Positions 1-10,052 of a DNA stretch of 32,232 nucleotides are shown here, one piece after another. Position 1 is the stretch's first letter. Each line of letters opens with the position of its first letter. Both the position numbers and the translations under genes were made by a program. Below the pieces are notes generated by a model. That model saw only the letters and a program-made list of their open reading frames with translations. It did no database searches and had not been told where the DNA came from. Origin of the DNA: Aquificota bacterium (GTDB lineage: Bacteria > Aquificota > Aquificia > Aquificales > QOAS01); assembly GCA_013153315.1 (NCBI GenBank), contig JAADES010000027.1, positions 1 through 32,232 of the forward strand, written 5' to 3'.

Positions 1-1
1 T

Positions 2-103
2 TGGATACCTTTAATAACAGGTGTAATTATCGAGTCGGGATTTATTTTCTTAATGGTCTTTTTGTGGAAAATTTTTAATGAGGAACCAAAAATGGGTAAA
101 TAG
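2..103 (+). CDS. C-terminal fragment of a membrane protein (truncated by window edge)
   Basis: Open frame from base 2 ending TAG at 101-103: WIPLITGVIIESGFIFLMVFLWKIFNEEPKMGK*, a hydrophobic TM-like tail. Confidence 0.45.
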   Translation, partial: WIPLITGVIIESGFIFLMVFLWKIFNEEPKMGK

Positions 104-129
104 AAAGCCTTTAAATATAAAACCCCTTT

Positions 130-624
130 ATGCGCTTTGTAGATGTTAGGAACCAACTAGGAAAAAACTTTTGCGATTACCTTTTAACCAAAGAAAGGAA
201 ATATTGGAAAGAAATCCTATCTTTGGAAGTTCCTCCCGAATTTTTACCTTACAAGGAAGAGAGAATAAAAACTTACCAACAACTTTTGGAGGAATATAAA
301 AACCTCCTACCGGCAAAGGATATAGAAAAAGTTATTTTCCTCGGAAGGGATATGAACAACCGAGGTCTATACTTTGAAGGGCACGAAATAATAGAGAAAT
401 ACTGGTTAACCTACAAAGAAAAATATAAAAAATTTCTTCAGGCCCTTATTCAGGTTTCCATAGCAAATATGCACCTTGAAAGTGGAAATCTAAAAGGTTA
501 TCACCGTATGAAAGAGTTGGCCATTAAAAACCTCTCGGAGTATTCGGGAAATTTATTCAACATAGATGTGGAAAAGTTAAAAAATATCCTCCAAAAGGTA
601 GGGGAATTTTTTATCTCCTATTAA
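130..624 (+). CDS. DUF309 family protein
   Basis: ORF 164 aa; LYFEGHEIIEKYW...KKFLQALIQVSIANMHLESGN resembles the DUF309 core. Confidence 0.75.
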   Translation: MRFVDVRNQLGKNFCDYLLTKERKYWKEILSLEVPPEFLPYKEERIKTYQQLLEEYKNLLPAKDIEKVIFLGRDMNNRGLYFEGHEIIEKYWLTYKEKYKKFLQALIQVSIANMHLESGNLKGYHRMKELAIKNLSEYSGNLFNIDVEKLKNILQKVGEFFISY

Positions 625-679
625 AGAACGTCAGAACAAAAACCAAAAAGGATTGGTTCAAAATTAACACCTTAGGCGG

Positions 680-3475
680 ATGAATTTGTTAAATATCCCC
701 AAAGAGTGGATAGATAAGGCACGACCTTTTTTGTTCAATGAAGATTTGGTTTTTTTCTCCCTCGAAGAAATACTAAAAAATCACCCCCATCCGCGGACAC
801 TTTTGGAATACCTTAATGAGAGAAGATTTATTCTCCTAACGAGGATACTGGACCAATCTTCCTGTCTAAGGAAGTTTTTAATTAGACACCCTACGGCCTT
901 TGAAGAAAACCTCCCCGGCTTGTGGTATAGATTCAAGAAAAAAGAGACCTACCTAAAGGAGTTGGAAAAATTTTCCGAAAAATTTTCCGACGTTTCCGAA
1001 CTTTTGGCCTTTTACCGCCACTATGAGCTTTTGAGAATTTTCTCAAAAGAACTCTTACAAACGGCGACCTTGGAAGAGATACTGGCCGAATACTCCCACA
1101 TGGCCGACGCTTTGGTGGAATACGCCTACCGTAAAGCCCTCGAAAAAAATATCCGCCGTTGGGGCGAACCTATAACCAAAACGGGGCAATTGGCGGGAGG
1201 GCTAATCCTCGGTTTGGGAAAGCTGGGCAGTGAAGAGCTCAATTATTATTCCGATATAGATTTAATTTTCCTCCACGAAACGGACGAAGGTAAAGCGGGA
1301 AGTTTGAGCTTACCCCAATTTTTCGAAAAGGTCTTCAAAGATACCATTTCCATACTAACCAAAATAACCCCCGAAGGGAAACCCTACGAGGTTGATTTAG
1401 ACCTTCGTCCCTTTGGTAAAAGTGGCCCCATAACAATGTCCCTAAGAAGCGCAGAGCTTTACTATGAAAGCTACGGCCGAACTTGGGAAAGGTTTGCACT
1501 ACTTAGAGCCCGTCCTGTTGCTGGAAAAATAGAACTATACAACTGGTTTTGGAACGAAATTCAGCTCCCCTTTGTCTACAAACAGCCCACCGACCCCAAA
1601 GTAATCGAAGAAATCCGCCTAATGAAAAAGAAAATGGAAGCCCTAACAAAAAAGAAAATTCTCAATCAAATAAATGTTAAAACGGGCCGCGGGGGGATTA
1701 GGGAGGTTGAATTTACTGTCCAAGCTTTGCAAATATTGCTTGGCAAAGACAGCCCCTTTTTAAGAGAAAGAAACACCTTCCGAGCAATATGGAAACTCCA
1801 CCAAAAGGGAATTTTTAGCGATGAAGAGGCCTATATGTTGGAAAAAGCTTATTCCTTTTTGAGGAAATTGGAGCACCGTATCCAATTGAAGGACTGTATT
1901 CAAACCCAAAACCTAAAAAAGAACGATGTTCCCTTTTATACGAAGGCTTTAGGCTTTAAAGATGAGAACCAATTTTGGACAGAATTTAACAAACACACCC
2001 AAAGGGTGCATTCCATATTTGAAAATCTCCTACCCGAGAAGAAGGAAGAAAAACTTTCCCCTATCGCCGAGGCGGTTATTACCTCTTCGGTGGAACCCTT
2101 AAAGGAGATATATGCCGATGTCCCTCCGTGGATTTTAGAAAGGTTGGTAATAACCCTATCGGCGGTTTGGGAAGGTAGGGAAGGAATCTATTTAAGTGAA
2201 AAAGAAAAAGAAAATTTCCTCGCCTGGGTGGACTATATTGTGGACTCCATTCTAAGGAGTCCTATGCCCGATATTACCCTTACCAACTTTATAAAATTCC
2301 TCCAGAACCCCACGGGAAGAAAATTGTTGTTCCTCCAACCGTCCAAAAAGTTGTATGAGACCCTATTTAGAATTTTTTCCGTATCCAGCTACCTAACCAA
2401 CAAGATATATGTAAGTCCCGACCTTGTGGAGGATATTCTTACCCTCTATAAGGAATACCCTACCAAGGAAGAAATAAAAAAAGACCTCCAAGAGTTCAAA
2501 AAAACAAAAAACCTTCCCTATATAAACCTTATAAGGAGGTTCGAGACCTCTTGGACAATAAGAATGGCCCTTATATTTATAACCGACCCCAATAAGGAAC
2601 AAAACATAACAAAACTTTTTGAGGCTCTAACCGACCTAACCGAAGTGGTTTTGGAGGATATATGGAAAGAACTATTCAAAGAGGAAATCCCTCTGGCTCT
2701 CTTTGCCCTCGGTAAGTTCGGCAGTAGGGAATTAACGCTGGCCTCCGATTTGGATTTGGTTTTTGCCTTTAAAGACCTGGAAAGTAAAAACCGTTATTTA
2801 AACAAACCCCAAGAGTTGGTTAGATTTATAACAACCCACACCTCCGAAGGATACCTTTATAAAGTTGATTTCCGACTAAGGCCTATGGGAACAAAGGGGG
2901 AGCTTGCCCCCACCCTCGATTATTACGAAGAATACTTTTCCAAACATGCCCGAACCTGGGAACGGCTTGCTTGGGTTCGTTCCCGCTTTATAGTGGGCGA
3001 TACCGAAGTCGGCAAGAGGTTGGAAAAATTTGTGGAAAAATTCCTCTTTGAAAAACCCTTAACCCAAAAGGAAGAAAAGGAAATTTTCGAAATGAGAATG
3101 AGATTGCAACAGGCTTCCAAAGATAGTTCTAACCGCTACGACCTAAAAATGGGCTTCGGCGGTTTAATGGACATTGAATTTTTAGTTCAATACCTCCTAT
3201 TAAAGGAAAAGAAAAAAATTGAAAATACCTACCGAGCCTTGGAATTTTTGGAAAAGAAATATCCCCAATTGGAAGAATTAAAAGACCACTATAAGTTCTT
3301 CAGAACTTTGGAAACCTCCCTAAGGCTAATAAAACCCTCCGGCGGTAGTGTTATAACCCACAGCGACCTACCCAAGGTGGCCGCATTTTTAGATTTCCAA
3401 CCTTCGGAACTTCAGGAAGAGATTAACAAACGGAGGAAATTGGTAAGGGAAACCTTTTTGGAGTTTTTGGGTTAG
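680..3475 (+). CDS. glnE: Bifunctional glutamine synthetase adenylyltransferase/deadenylyltransferase
   Basis: 931 aa; two nucleotidyltransferase modules, each with a G-K-(L/F)-G-S-x-E-L...SD(I/L)DL(I/V)F motif, plus GRGGIREVEF and GFGGLMDIEF. Confidence 0.95.
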   Translation: MNLLNIPKEWIDKARPFLFNEDLVFFSLEEILKNHPHPRTLLEYLNERRFILLTRILDQSSCLRKFLIRHPTAFEENLPGLWYRFKKKETYLKELEKFSEKFSDVSELLAFYRHYELLRIFSKELLQTATLEEILAEYSHMADALVEYAYRKALEKNIRRWGEPITKTGQLAGGLILGLGKLGSEELNYYSDIDLIFLHETDEGKAGSLSLPQFFEKVFKDTISILTKITPEGKPYEVDLDLRPFGKSGPITMSLRSAELYYESYGRTWERFALLRARPVAGKIELYNWFWNEIQLPFVYKQPTDPKVIEEIRLMKKKMEALTKKKILNQINVKTGRGGIREVEFTVQALQILLGKDSPFLRERNTFRAIWKLHQKGIFSDEEAYMLEKAYSFLRKLEHRIQLKDCIQTQNLKKNDVPFYTKALGFKDENQFWTEFNKHTQRVHSIFENLLPEKKEEKLSPIAEAVITSSVEPLKEIYADVPPWILERLVITLSAVWEGREGIYLSEKEKENFLAWVDYIVDSILRSPMPDITLTNFIKFLQNPTGRKLLFLQPSKKLYETLFRIFSVSSYLTNKIYVSPDLVEDILTLYKEYPTKEEIKKDLQEFKKTKNLPYINLIRRFETSWTIRMALIFITDPNKEQNITKLFEALTDLTEVVLEDIWKELFKEEIPLALFALGKFGSRELTLASDLDLVFAFKDLESKNRYLNKPQELVRFITTHTSEGYLYKVDFRLRPMGTKGELAPTLDYYEEYFSKHARTWERLAWVRSRFIVGDTEVGKRLEKFVEKFLFEKPLTQKEEKEIFEMRMRLQQASKDSSNRYDLKMGFGGLMDIEFLVQYLLLKEKKKIENTYRALEFLEKKYPQLEELKDHYKFFRTLETSLRLIKPSGGSVITHSDLPKVAAFLDFQPSELQEEINKRRKLVRETFLEFLG

Positions 3476-3501
3476 CTTTTCCCTTTAAATAATCCCTCTC
3501 G

Positions 3502-4242
3502 ATGGAAAGATTTTTTGGTCAAGTCCAAAAAGATAAAGCCATCATCGATGAAGATTTTCACCACCTAAAGGTCAAAAGAATTAAAAAAGGCCAGCAGATA
3601 GAGGTTATCGATAGAAATACCTTTCAACCCTACCTTTGTGAGGTTGAAAAAATAGAAAAGAGAAAAGCCCTTTGTAAGGTATTAGAACAACTACCTAAAA
3701 ATGTTCCCTTAGTAGATATTACCCTTTTGCAGTGTGTTCCCATAAAAGTTTCCACTTTGGACGAGATAATACCTCCTATAACCCAAGTGGGGGTTTCTTC
3801 TTTAGTCCCCACAATTAGCGAAAGAAGTTTTCAAGACCCCAAAGTCATAGAAAGAAAAATTCCCCGTTGGGAAAAAATTTCATTGGAAAGCCTAAAGCAG
3901 TGTGGTAGACACCAACCTTTAAAAATAGAAAAACCCCTAAAGTTGGAGGATTTAAAAAACTATCTACCTTCCGAAGGTCTATTTATTTTCCCCTTCGAGA
4001 GGGAGAACAACCAAACCCTCGGAAAGGTTTTAAAAAATGCCCAACCTTCCCAAAAGATTTTTATTGTGGTGGGCCCCGAAGGAGGATTTTCGCAAAGAGA
4101 AGCCCAACTTTTGGAAAAAATAGGTTTTATTCCCGTCTCTTTGGGAAATTTTATATTGAAAGCCGAAACGGCGGCGGTTGTAGCTTCGGCTTTAGTTTAT
4201 AACCTGCTGGTGGAAAAATTAAAAGAAACTCAAACCATTTGA
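3502..4242 (+). CDS. rsmE: 16S rRNA (uracil1498-N3)-methyltransferase
   Basis: 246 aa; HHLKVKR near N-terminus, IFIVVGPEGGFSQREA and LGNFILKAETAAVVA SPOUT motifs. Confidence 0.93.
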   Translation: MERFFGQVQKDKAIIDEDFHHLKVKRIKKGQQIEVIDRNTFQPYLCEVEKIEKRKALCKVLEQLPKNVPLVDITLLQCVPIKVSTLDEIIPPITQVGVSSLVPTISERSFQDPKVIERKIPRWEKISLESLKQCGRHQPLKIEKPLKLEDLKNYLPSEGLFIFPFERENNQTLGKVLKNAQPSQKIFIVVGPEGGFSQREAQLLEKIGFIPVSLGNFILKAETAAVVASALVYNLLVEKLKETQTI

Positions 4243-4745
4243 AGGAGCTCAATAATAGCCCTTTTTACGTCCTCTTTATTTCTTGCATCTACGGGAACCA
4301 CCTTTATATAGTCGTCAACCTCCAGGTGGGCCATTATCTCTTCCAAATCCTTACTTTCGGGTAAATCCAACTTGGTAACCCCAAAGACCACGGGAATATC
4401 GTAATGCTGTTTAATTCGCTTATAGATTTCCAAAGCCTCTTCTATGGAAGCGGGGTCGGTGGCGTCAACCAAAATAATAGCCCCAATAATTCCTTTGCTC
4501 AATATGTCGAACATAAAGTCGAACCTTTTCTGTCCGGGGGTTGCAAATATGTGAACTTCCGTATTAGGGTCGATTTTAATCTTTCCCATATCCATAGCCA
4601 CGGTGGTTGTTTCCTTTTCGGGAAACTCGTGGGGGTGGGAAATTTTCTTTTCCGTCAGAAGGGGGTCTATTTGGGAGGCACTTTTTACAAAGGTGGTTTT
4701 TCCACTTCCGAAGGTTCCCGTTACGAGAATTTTAAAAACAGCCAT
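4230..4745 (-). CDS. Small Ras-like/COG2229-type GTPase
   Basis: 171 aa; P-loop GTFGSGKTT, switch region TTTVAMDMG, FATPGQKRF, TKLD motif. Confidence 0.8.
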   Translation of the reverse strand: MAVFKILVTGTFGSGKTTFVKSASQIDPLLTEKKISHPHEFPEKETTTVAMDMGKIKIDPNTEVHIFATPGQKRFDFMFDILSKGIIGAIILVDATDPASIEEALEIYKRIKQHYDIPVVFGVTKLDLPESKDLEEIMAHLEVDDYIKVVPVDARNKEDVKRAIIELLQMV

Positions 4746-4785
4746 ACCAAAAATTGATTTTAAAAATAAACCAAAAGGAGGAAGG

Positions 4786-6588
4786 TTATTCTACAGTTAC
4801 AGTTTTTGCTAGGTTTCTCGGTTGGTCAACATCCAACCCCAATTGGTCGGCTATATGGTAGGCAAATAATTTCAAAGGAACAACAGTAATTAAAGGTGTC
4901 CATTCCTCATCTGTATATGGAATTGATAAAAACTTTTCAGATTTTTGTTTTAAAACCTTATCCCCTTCAAATCCCACCGAAATAACCCTTCCCTTACGGG
5001 ATAGAACTTCCTCCAAATTGGAAAGGATTTTGTCGTAAACGCGGTCTTTGGGGGCAATTATTACAACGGGCATATTTTCGTCTATTAGGGCTATTGGGCC
5101 GTGCTTCATTTCGCCTGCGGGATAGCCTTCGGCGTGGATATAAGAAATCTCTTTGAGTTTTAAAGCTCCCTCCAAGGCTGTAGGATAGTTTAGCCATCTG
5201 CCCATAAAAAGAATACTACTAGAGTGTTTATACTTGCTAGCTATATCACTTATTTTCTCATTAAGCTGGAGAGTTTTTTCTACCGATGAAGCTATCTTTT
5301 TAAATTCGTCTATACGGTTATAGAAATCTTCCTTAGAAATTAAATTTTTTTTATGAGCTAATAAAATAGAAATAAGATAAAGAAGTGTTAACTGCGCACT
5401 ATAGGTTTTAGTTGCAGCGACACTGATTTCGGGGCCCGCATGGGTGTAAAGGGTAAAATCGGCCTCCCTATCCAGGGAACTACCTACTACATTAACAATT
5501 CCGACCACCGTAGCCCCCTTTTCCTTAGCACTTAGGGCGGCAAAGCGGGTGTCGGCGGTTTCGCCCGATTGGGAGATGGCCAAGACCAAGGTGTTTTCAT
5601 CTATAGGAACATCGGCATAACGGAATTCGGAGGCATAAATAACTTCGTTGGGAATTTTTGCATTTTTTTCTATCCAATATTTTCCGACCAAACCGGCATG
5701 ATAGGAACTGCCGCAGGCTATAGTAATAATACGGTTAATATTCTTAATATCGAACGGTAAATTCAAATCCTGGGAAAGGAATCCTCCTATAGTGTCGGAT
5801 ATGGCTTTAGGTTGTTCAAAAATCTCTTTCAGCATGAAGTGTTTGAAGCCCCCTTTTTCGGCCGAAAGGATATCCCACGGAACAACAAAAATTTCTTTGC
5901 TGACCGGCAGGCCTTCGAAGTTAAAAATATCAACACTATCCTTTGTTAGAACCGCTATCTCCCCGTCGTCGAGAGGAATAACATTGCGGGTGTAGGGCAG
6001 TATGGCGGGAATATCGGAAGCCAAAAAATTTTCCCCCTTACCCAAACCGACAATTAGGGGGGAACCCTTTTTAACCGCTACAATCTTGTCGGGTTCGAAG
6101 GTTGATATTACCGCAAAGGCAAAAGCTCCCTTTAGCCGTTTAATAGCTTTTAAAACGGCCTCTAAAAGGTTTCCTTTGTAGTATTCCGCAATAAGGTGAA
6201 CTATAACTTCCGTATCGGTCTGGGATTGGAATTTATGGCCTTTTTTAATAAGCTCCTCTTTGAGTTCCTGGTAATTTTCTATTATCCCGTTGTGGACTAT
6301 GGCAAAATTTTTCCCTTCGTCGGTTTGGGGGTGGGCATTTTCCACCGAAGGGGCCCCGTGGGTAGCCCAACGGGTGTGGCCTATACCTATATGGGATTGG
6401 TAGGATTTGCCCCACAAAGCCCTTATGAGCTCTCGAATTTTTCCAACTTTTTTTTCAACAACTAGTTTTCCCTTTTCTATTATGGCTATTCCAGCGGAAT
6501 CATATCCTCTGTATGTCAATTTTTCTAAAGCTTTTAATATAACTGGAATAGCATTATTATTACCTATATATCCTACAATTCCACACAC
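4786..6588 (-). CDS. glmS: Glutamine--fructose-6-phosphate aminotransferase (isomerizing)
   Basis: 600 aa; MCGIVGYIG N-terminal Cys nucleophile, GHTRWATHG, two SIS domains, C-terminal DQPRNLAKTVTVE. Confidence 0.98.
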   Translation of the reverse strand: MCGIVGYIGNNNAIPVILKALEKLTYRGYDSAGIAIIEKGKLVVEKKVGKIRELIRALWGKSYQSHIGIGHTRWATHGAPSVENAHPQTDEGKNFAIVHNGIIENYQELKEELIKKGHKFQSQTDTEVIVHLIAEYYKGNLLEAVLKAIKRLKGAFAFAVISTFEPDKIVAVKKGSPLIVGLGKGENFLASDIPAILPYTRNVIPLDDGEIAVLTKDSVDIFNFEGLPVSKEIFVVPWDILSAEKGGFKHFMLKEIFEQPKAISDTIGGFLSQDLNLPFDIKNINRIITIACGSSYHAGLVGKYWIEKNAKIPNEVIYASEFRYADVPIDENTLVLAISQSGETADTRFAALSAKEKGATVVGIVNVVGSSLDREADFTLYTHAGPEISVAATKTYSAQLTLLYLISILLAHKKNLISKEDFYNRIDEFKKIASSVEKTLQLNEKISDIASKYKHSSSILFMGRWLNYPTALEGALKLKEISYIHAEGYPAGEMKHGPIALIDENMPVVIIAPKDRVYDKILSNLEEVLSRKGRVISVGFEGDKVLKQKSEKFLSIPYTDEEWTPLITVVPLKLFAYHIADQLGLDVDQPRNLAKTVTVE

Positions 6589-6656
6589 ACTTTTATTATA
6601 TCTAAGAACCCCAGAAAGTTTTGCAAAAATTCAAAAATAAAAAAATCAAGGGAAAA

Positions 6657-7868
6657 TTAAATTCGGTCGTCCAAAACTTCTATACAAGGAAGATTGTTGC
6701 CCGATAGAAGCTCGAGAAAAGCTCCCCCTCCTGTGGATACCCAACTTATGGCGTTGTAAACACCCGCTTTGTGGATTGCATAGTCGGTATCGCCTCCACC
6801 CGCTATGGTTAGGGCGGGACTTTCGGCTATTATTCGGGCTATGCCGAAAGTTCCTTCTTTAAAGCGGTCTAACTCGAAAACCCCCATAGGGCCGTTCCAA
6901 ATTATGGTTTGGGCATCGGCCAATATTTCTTCAGCAAGTTTTAAAGAGGCCGGGCCTATATCCAAGCCCATCCATCCTTCGGGAATTTCTTGCCAAGCTA
7001 CCAATTTTGTGGGTGTGTTGTCGGAAACTTCCTTACCAATTAGAAAATCTACAGGTAGGTAAAGCTTAACATCCAACTTTTTGGCTATGTCGATAATGTC
7101 GGCGGCGGTTTCCAGTAAATCCTCTTCTACCAAGGAACTGCCCACATTGTAGCCCATAGCCTTCAAGAAGGTGAAGGCCATAGCCCCGCCTATAAAGATT
7201 TTGTCCACCCGTTTTAAAAGGTTTTTAATAACCGCCAGTTTGGAAGATACTTTCGCCCCTCCCAAAACCGCCACAACAGGCCTTTGGGGGTTTACCAACG
7301 CCTTGGTGAAATAGGTAATTTCTTTTTCGAGCAAGAAGCCCATTACTGCGGGTTTTAGAAGTTGGGGAACCACATAAGTAGAAGCGTGTTTCCTATGACA
7401 GGTTCCGAAAGCATCACCAACATAAAAATCCCCGAGCTTGGCCAACTGTTTGGCAAATTCTATATCTCCTTTTGTTTCCCCTTTATGGAAGCGTAAATTT
7501 TCAAGCAAAATAACATCGCCCGAATTGGAATTATTTACAATTTCCTCAACTTCGGGACCTACACAATCGGGGGCAAATTTAACATCTTGACCCAACAGTC
7601 GGGACAATCTTTTAGCCACAGGTTTTAGGGAATATTTTGGGTCTACCCCTTTGGGTCTCCCTAAATGGGACATTAATATAACCGTAGCCCCTTGGTCAAG
7701 AAGGTATTCAATGGTAGGAAGGGCCGCCCTAATCCTCAAGTCGTCAACAATATTGCCTTGCTCATCCAGTGGAACATTGAAATCAACCCTTACGAGAGCT
7801 TTCTTATTTCTAACATCAATGTCCCTTAGGGTTTTCTTGGTTAACATAGCTATTCTTATTATTGGCAA
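6657..7868 (-). CDS. pgk: Phosphoglycerate kinase (actual start possibly Met at 7850)
   Basis: RVDFNVPLD, LMSHLGRPKG, VLGGAKVSSKL, GGGDT motifs. Confidence 0.97.
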   Translation of the reverse strand: MPIIRIAMLTKKTLRDIDVRNKKALVRVDFNVPLDEQGNIVDDLRIRAALPTIEYLLDQGATVILMSHLGRPKGVDPKYSLKPVAKRLSRLLGQDVKFAPDCVGPEVEEIVNNSNSGDVILLENLRFHKGETKGDIEFAKQLAKLGDFYVGDAFGTCHRKHASTYVVPQLLKPAVMGFLLEKEITYFTKALVNPQRPVVAVLGGAKVSSKLAVIKNLLKRVDKIFIGGAMAFTFLKAMGYNVGSSLVEEDLLETAADIIDIAKKLDVKLYLPVDFLIGKEVSDNTPTKLVAWQEIPEGWMGLDIGPASLKLAEEILADAQTIIWNGPMGVFELDRFKEGTFGIARIIAESPALTIAGGGDTDYAIHKAGVYNAISWVSTGGGAFLELLSGNNLPCIEVLDDRI

Positions 7869-7921
7869 ATTAAATATTCCCCTTGGGGGTTTTCCTTAAA
7901 TGCTCTTTTAATCTTTCCCCT

Positions 7922-8464
7922 ATGAGGAAACTATTGGTTAACAAAATCCTAAAGGTGGGAAGGTTTTTATTTGAAGCCGGGGTTGTAGATTATTTTTCAG
8001 GTAATCTCTCCATCCGTTGGAAAAATCAGATTTTTATAACCCGCTCGGGGAGTCCTTTGCCGTTATTAAAACCCCAAGATGTGATTGTGATTAAGGAAGG
8101 TAAACCAATAGTAGGTAAACCTTCTTCGGAATATATCGTCCATAGGGCTATTTATGAAAAAACCGACCACAGGGCGGTAGCCCACGCCCACCCCCCGACG
8201 GTGGTAAAAATAGCTTTCCAAATGGAGGAAGATAAATATATTCCCCGCGACAGTGAAGGCCGTTATCTTTTAGGGGAGGTTCCAATAGTTAGGGTATCGG
8301 TGCCTTCTGCCTCTAAAGAGTTGGCCGAAGCGGTTTCGGAAAAACTAAAGAAGTGTCCTTGTGTTGTTGTTTATTCCCACGGGGTTTTTTGTGCAGGGGA
8401 CGATTTAGAAAAAGCCGCAGGCTTAATAACCGCATTGGAACAATCGGCTAAGGTTTTTAAATAA
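7922..8464 (+). CDS. Class II aldolase/adducin family protein
   Basis: ORF 7883-8464, start likely Met at 7922 (MRKLLVNK); SGNLSIR, AHAHPPT metal-binding His motif, SHGVFCAGDDLEKA. Confidence 0.88.
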   Translation: MRKLLVNKILKVGRFLFEAGVVDYFSGNLSIRWKNQIFITRSGSPLPLLKPQDVIVIKEGKPIVGKPSSEYIVHRAIYEKTDHRAVAHAHPPTVVKIAFQMEEDKYIPRDSEGRYLLGEVPIVRVSVPSASKELAEAVSEKLKKCPCVVVYSHGVFCAGDDLEKAAGLITALEQSAKVFK

Positions 8465-8483
8465 AGATGAAAAGAAAAGAAAA

Positions 8484-9488
<1,005 letters not shown>

Positions 9489-9545
9489 TCAACTATCTTA
9501 AATGTTTCTAAAAAACCTATAGAAGGAAGTTAACCTATAAATTCG

Positions 9546-10016
9546 ATGCTGGTTAAGGAAGGTTTTTTACATCAGGGGGAAAAATTTCGTTTTGCCATAG
9601 TAGCCTCACGCTTTAATTCTGCTTTAGTCGACCGCCTAATAGAGGGAGCTAAAGACTGCCTCCGGCGGCACGGTGTCAAGGAAGAAAATATTGTGGTGGT
9701 TAAAGTTCCCGGCGCTTGGGAAATTCCTTTGGCGGCCAAAAAGATGGCTAAGAATCCTCATATAGATGCCGTTATTGCTTTAGGAGCTGTAATTCGAGGT
9801 GCCACCCCCCACTTCGAATATGTCGCCGCGGAAGTTTCCAAAGGTTTGGCCAACCTTTCTTTAGAACTGGAAAAACCTATAACCTTCGGTATTATTACAG
9901 CCGACACCTTAGAACAGGCTATAGAACGCGCCGGCACAAAAATGGGTAACAAAGGTTGGGAAGCAGCTTTAGCCGCCCTCGAAATGGTTTCCCTTTTAAA
10001 AAATTTGGAACCTTAA
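9546..10016 (+). CDS. ribH: 6,7-dimethyl-8-ribityllumazine synthase
   Basis: 156 aa; [53 protein letters not shown]. Confidence 0.97.
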   Translation: MLVKEGFLHQGEKFRFAIVASRFNSALVDRLIEGAKDCLRRHGVKEENIVVVKVPGAWEIPLAAKKMAKNPHIDAVIALGAVIRGATPHFEYVAAEVSKGLANLSLELEKPITFGIITADTLEQAIERAGTKMGNKGWEAALAALEMVSLLKNLEP

Positions 10017-10052
10017 AAGGAGGAAATTAATTAACCCCCTTATTAGAAATAT

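Noticed and set aside
4404-4757. 117-aa plus-strand ORF (and 4603-4812)
   Set aside because: Antisense to the GTPase gene, which has clear P-loop and G-motifs.
4786-6588. Possible glmS ribozyme upstream of glmS
   Set aside because: The sequence upstream of the start (6589-6656) is short and AT-rich with no recognisable ribozyme core.
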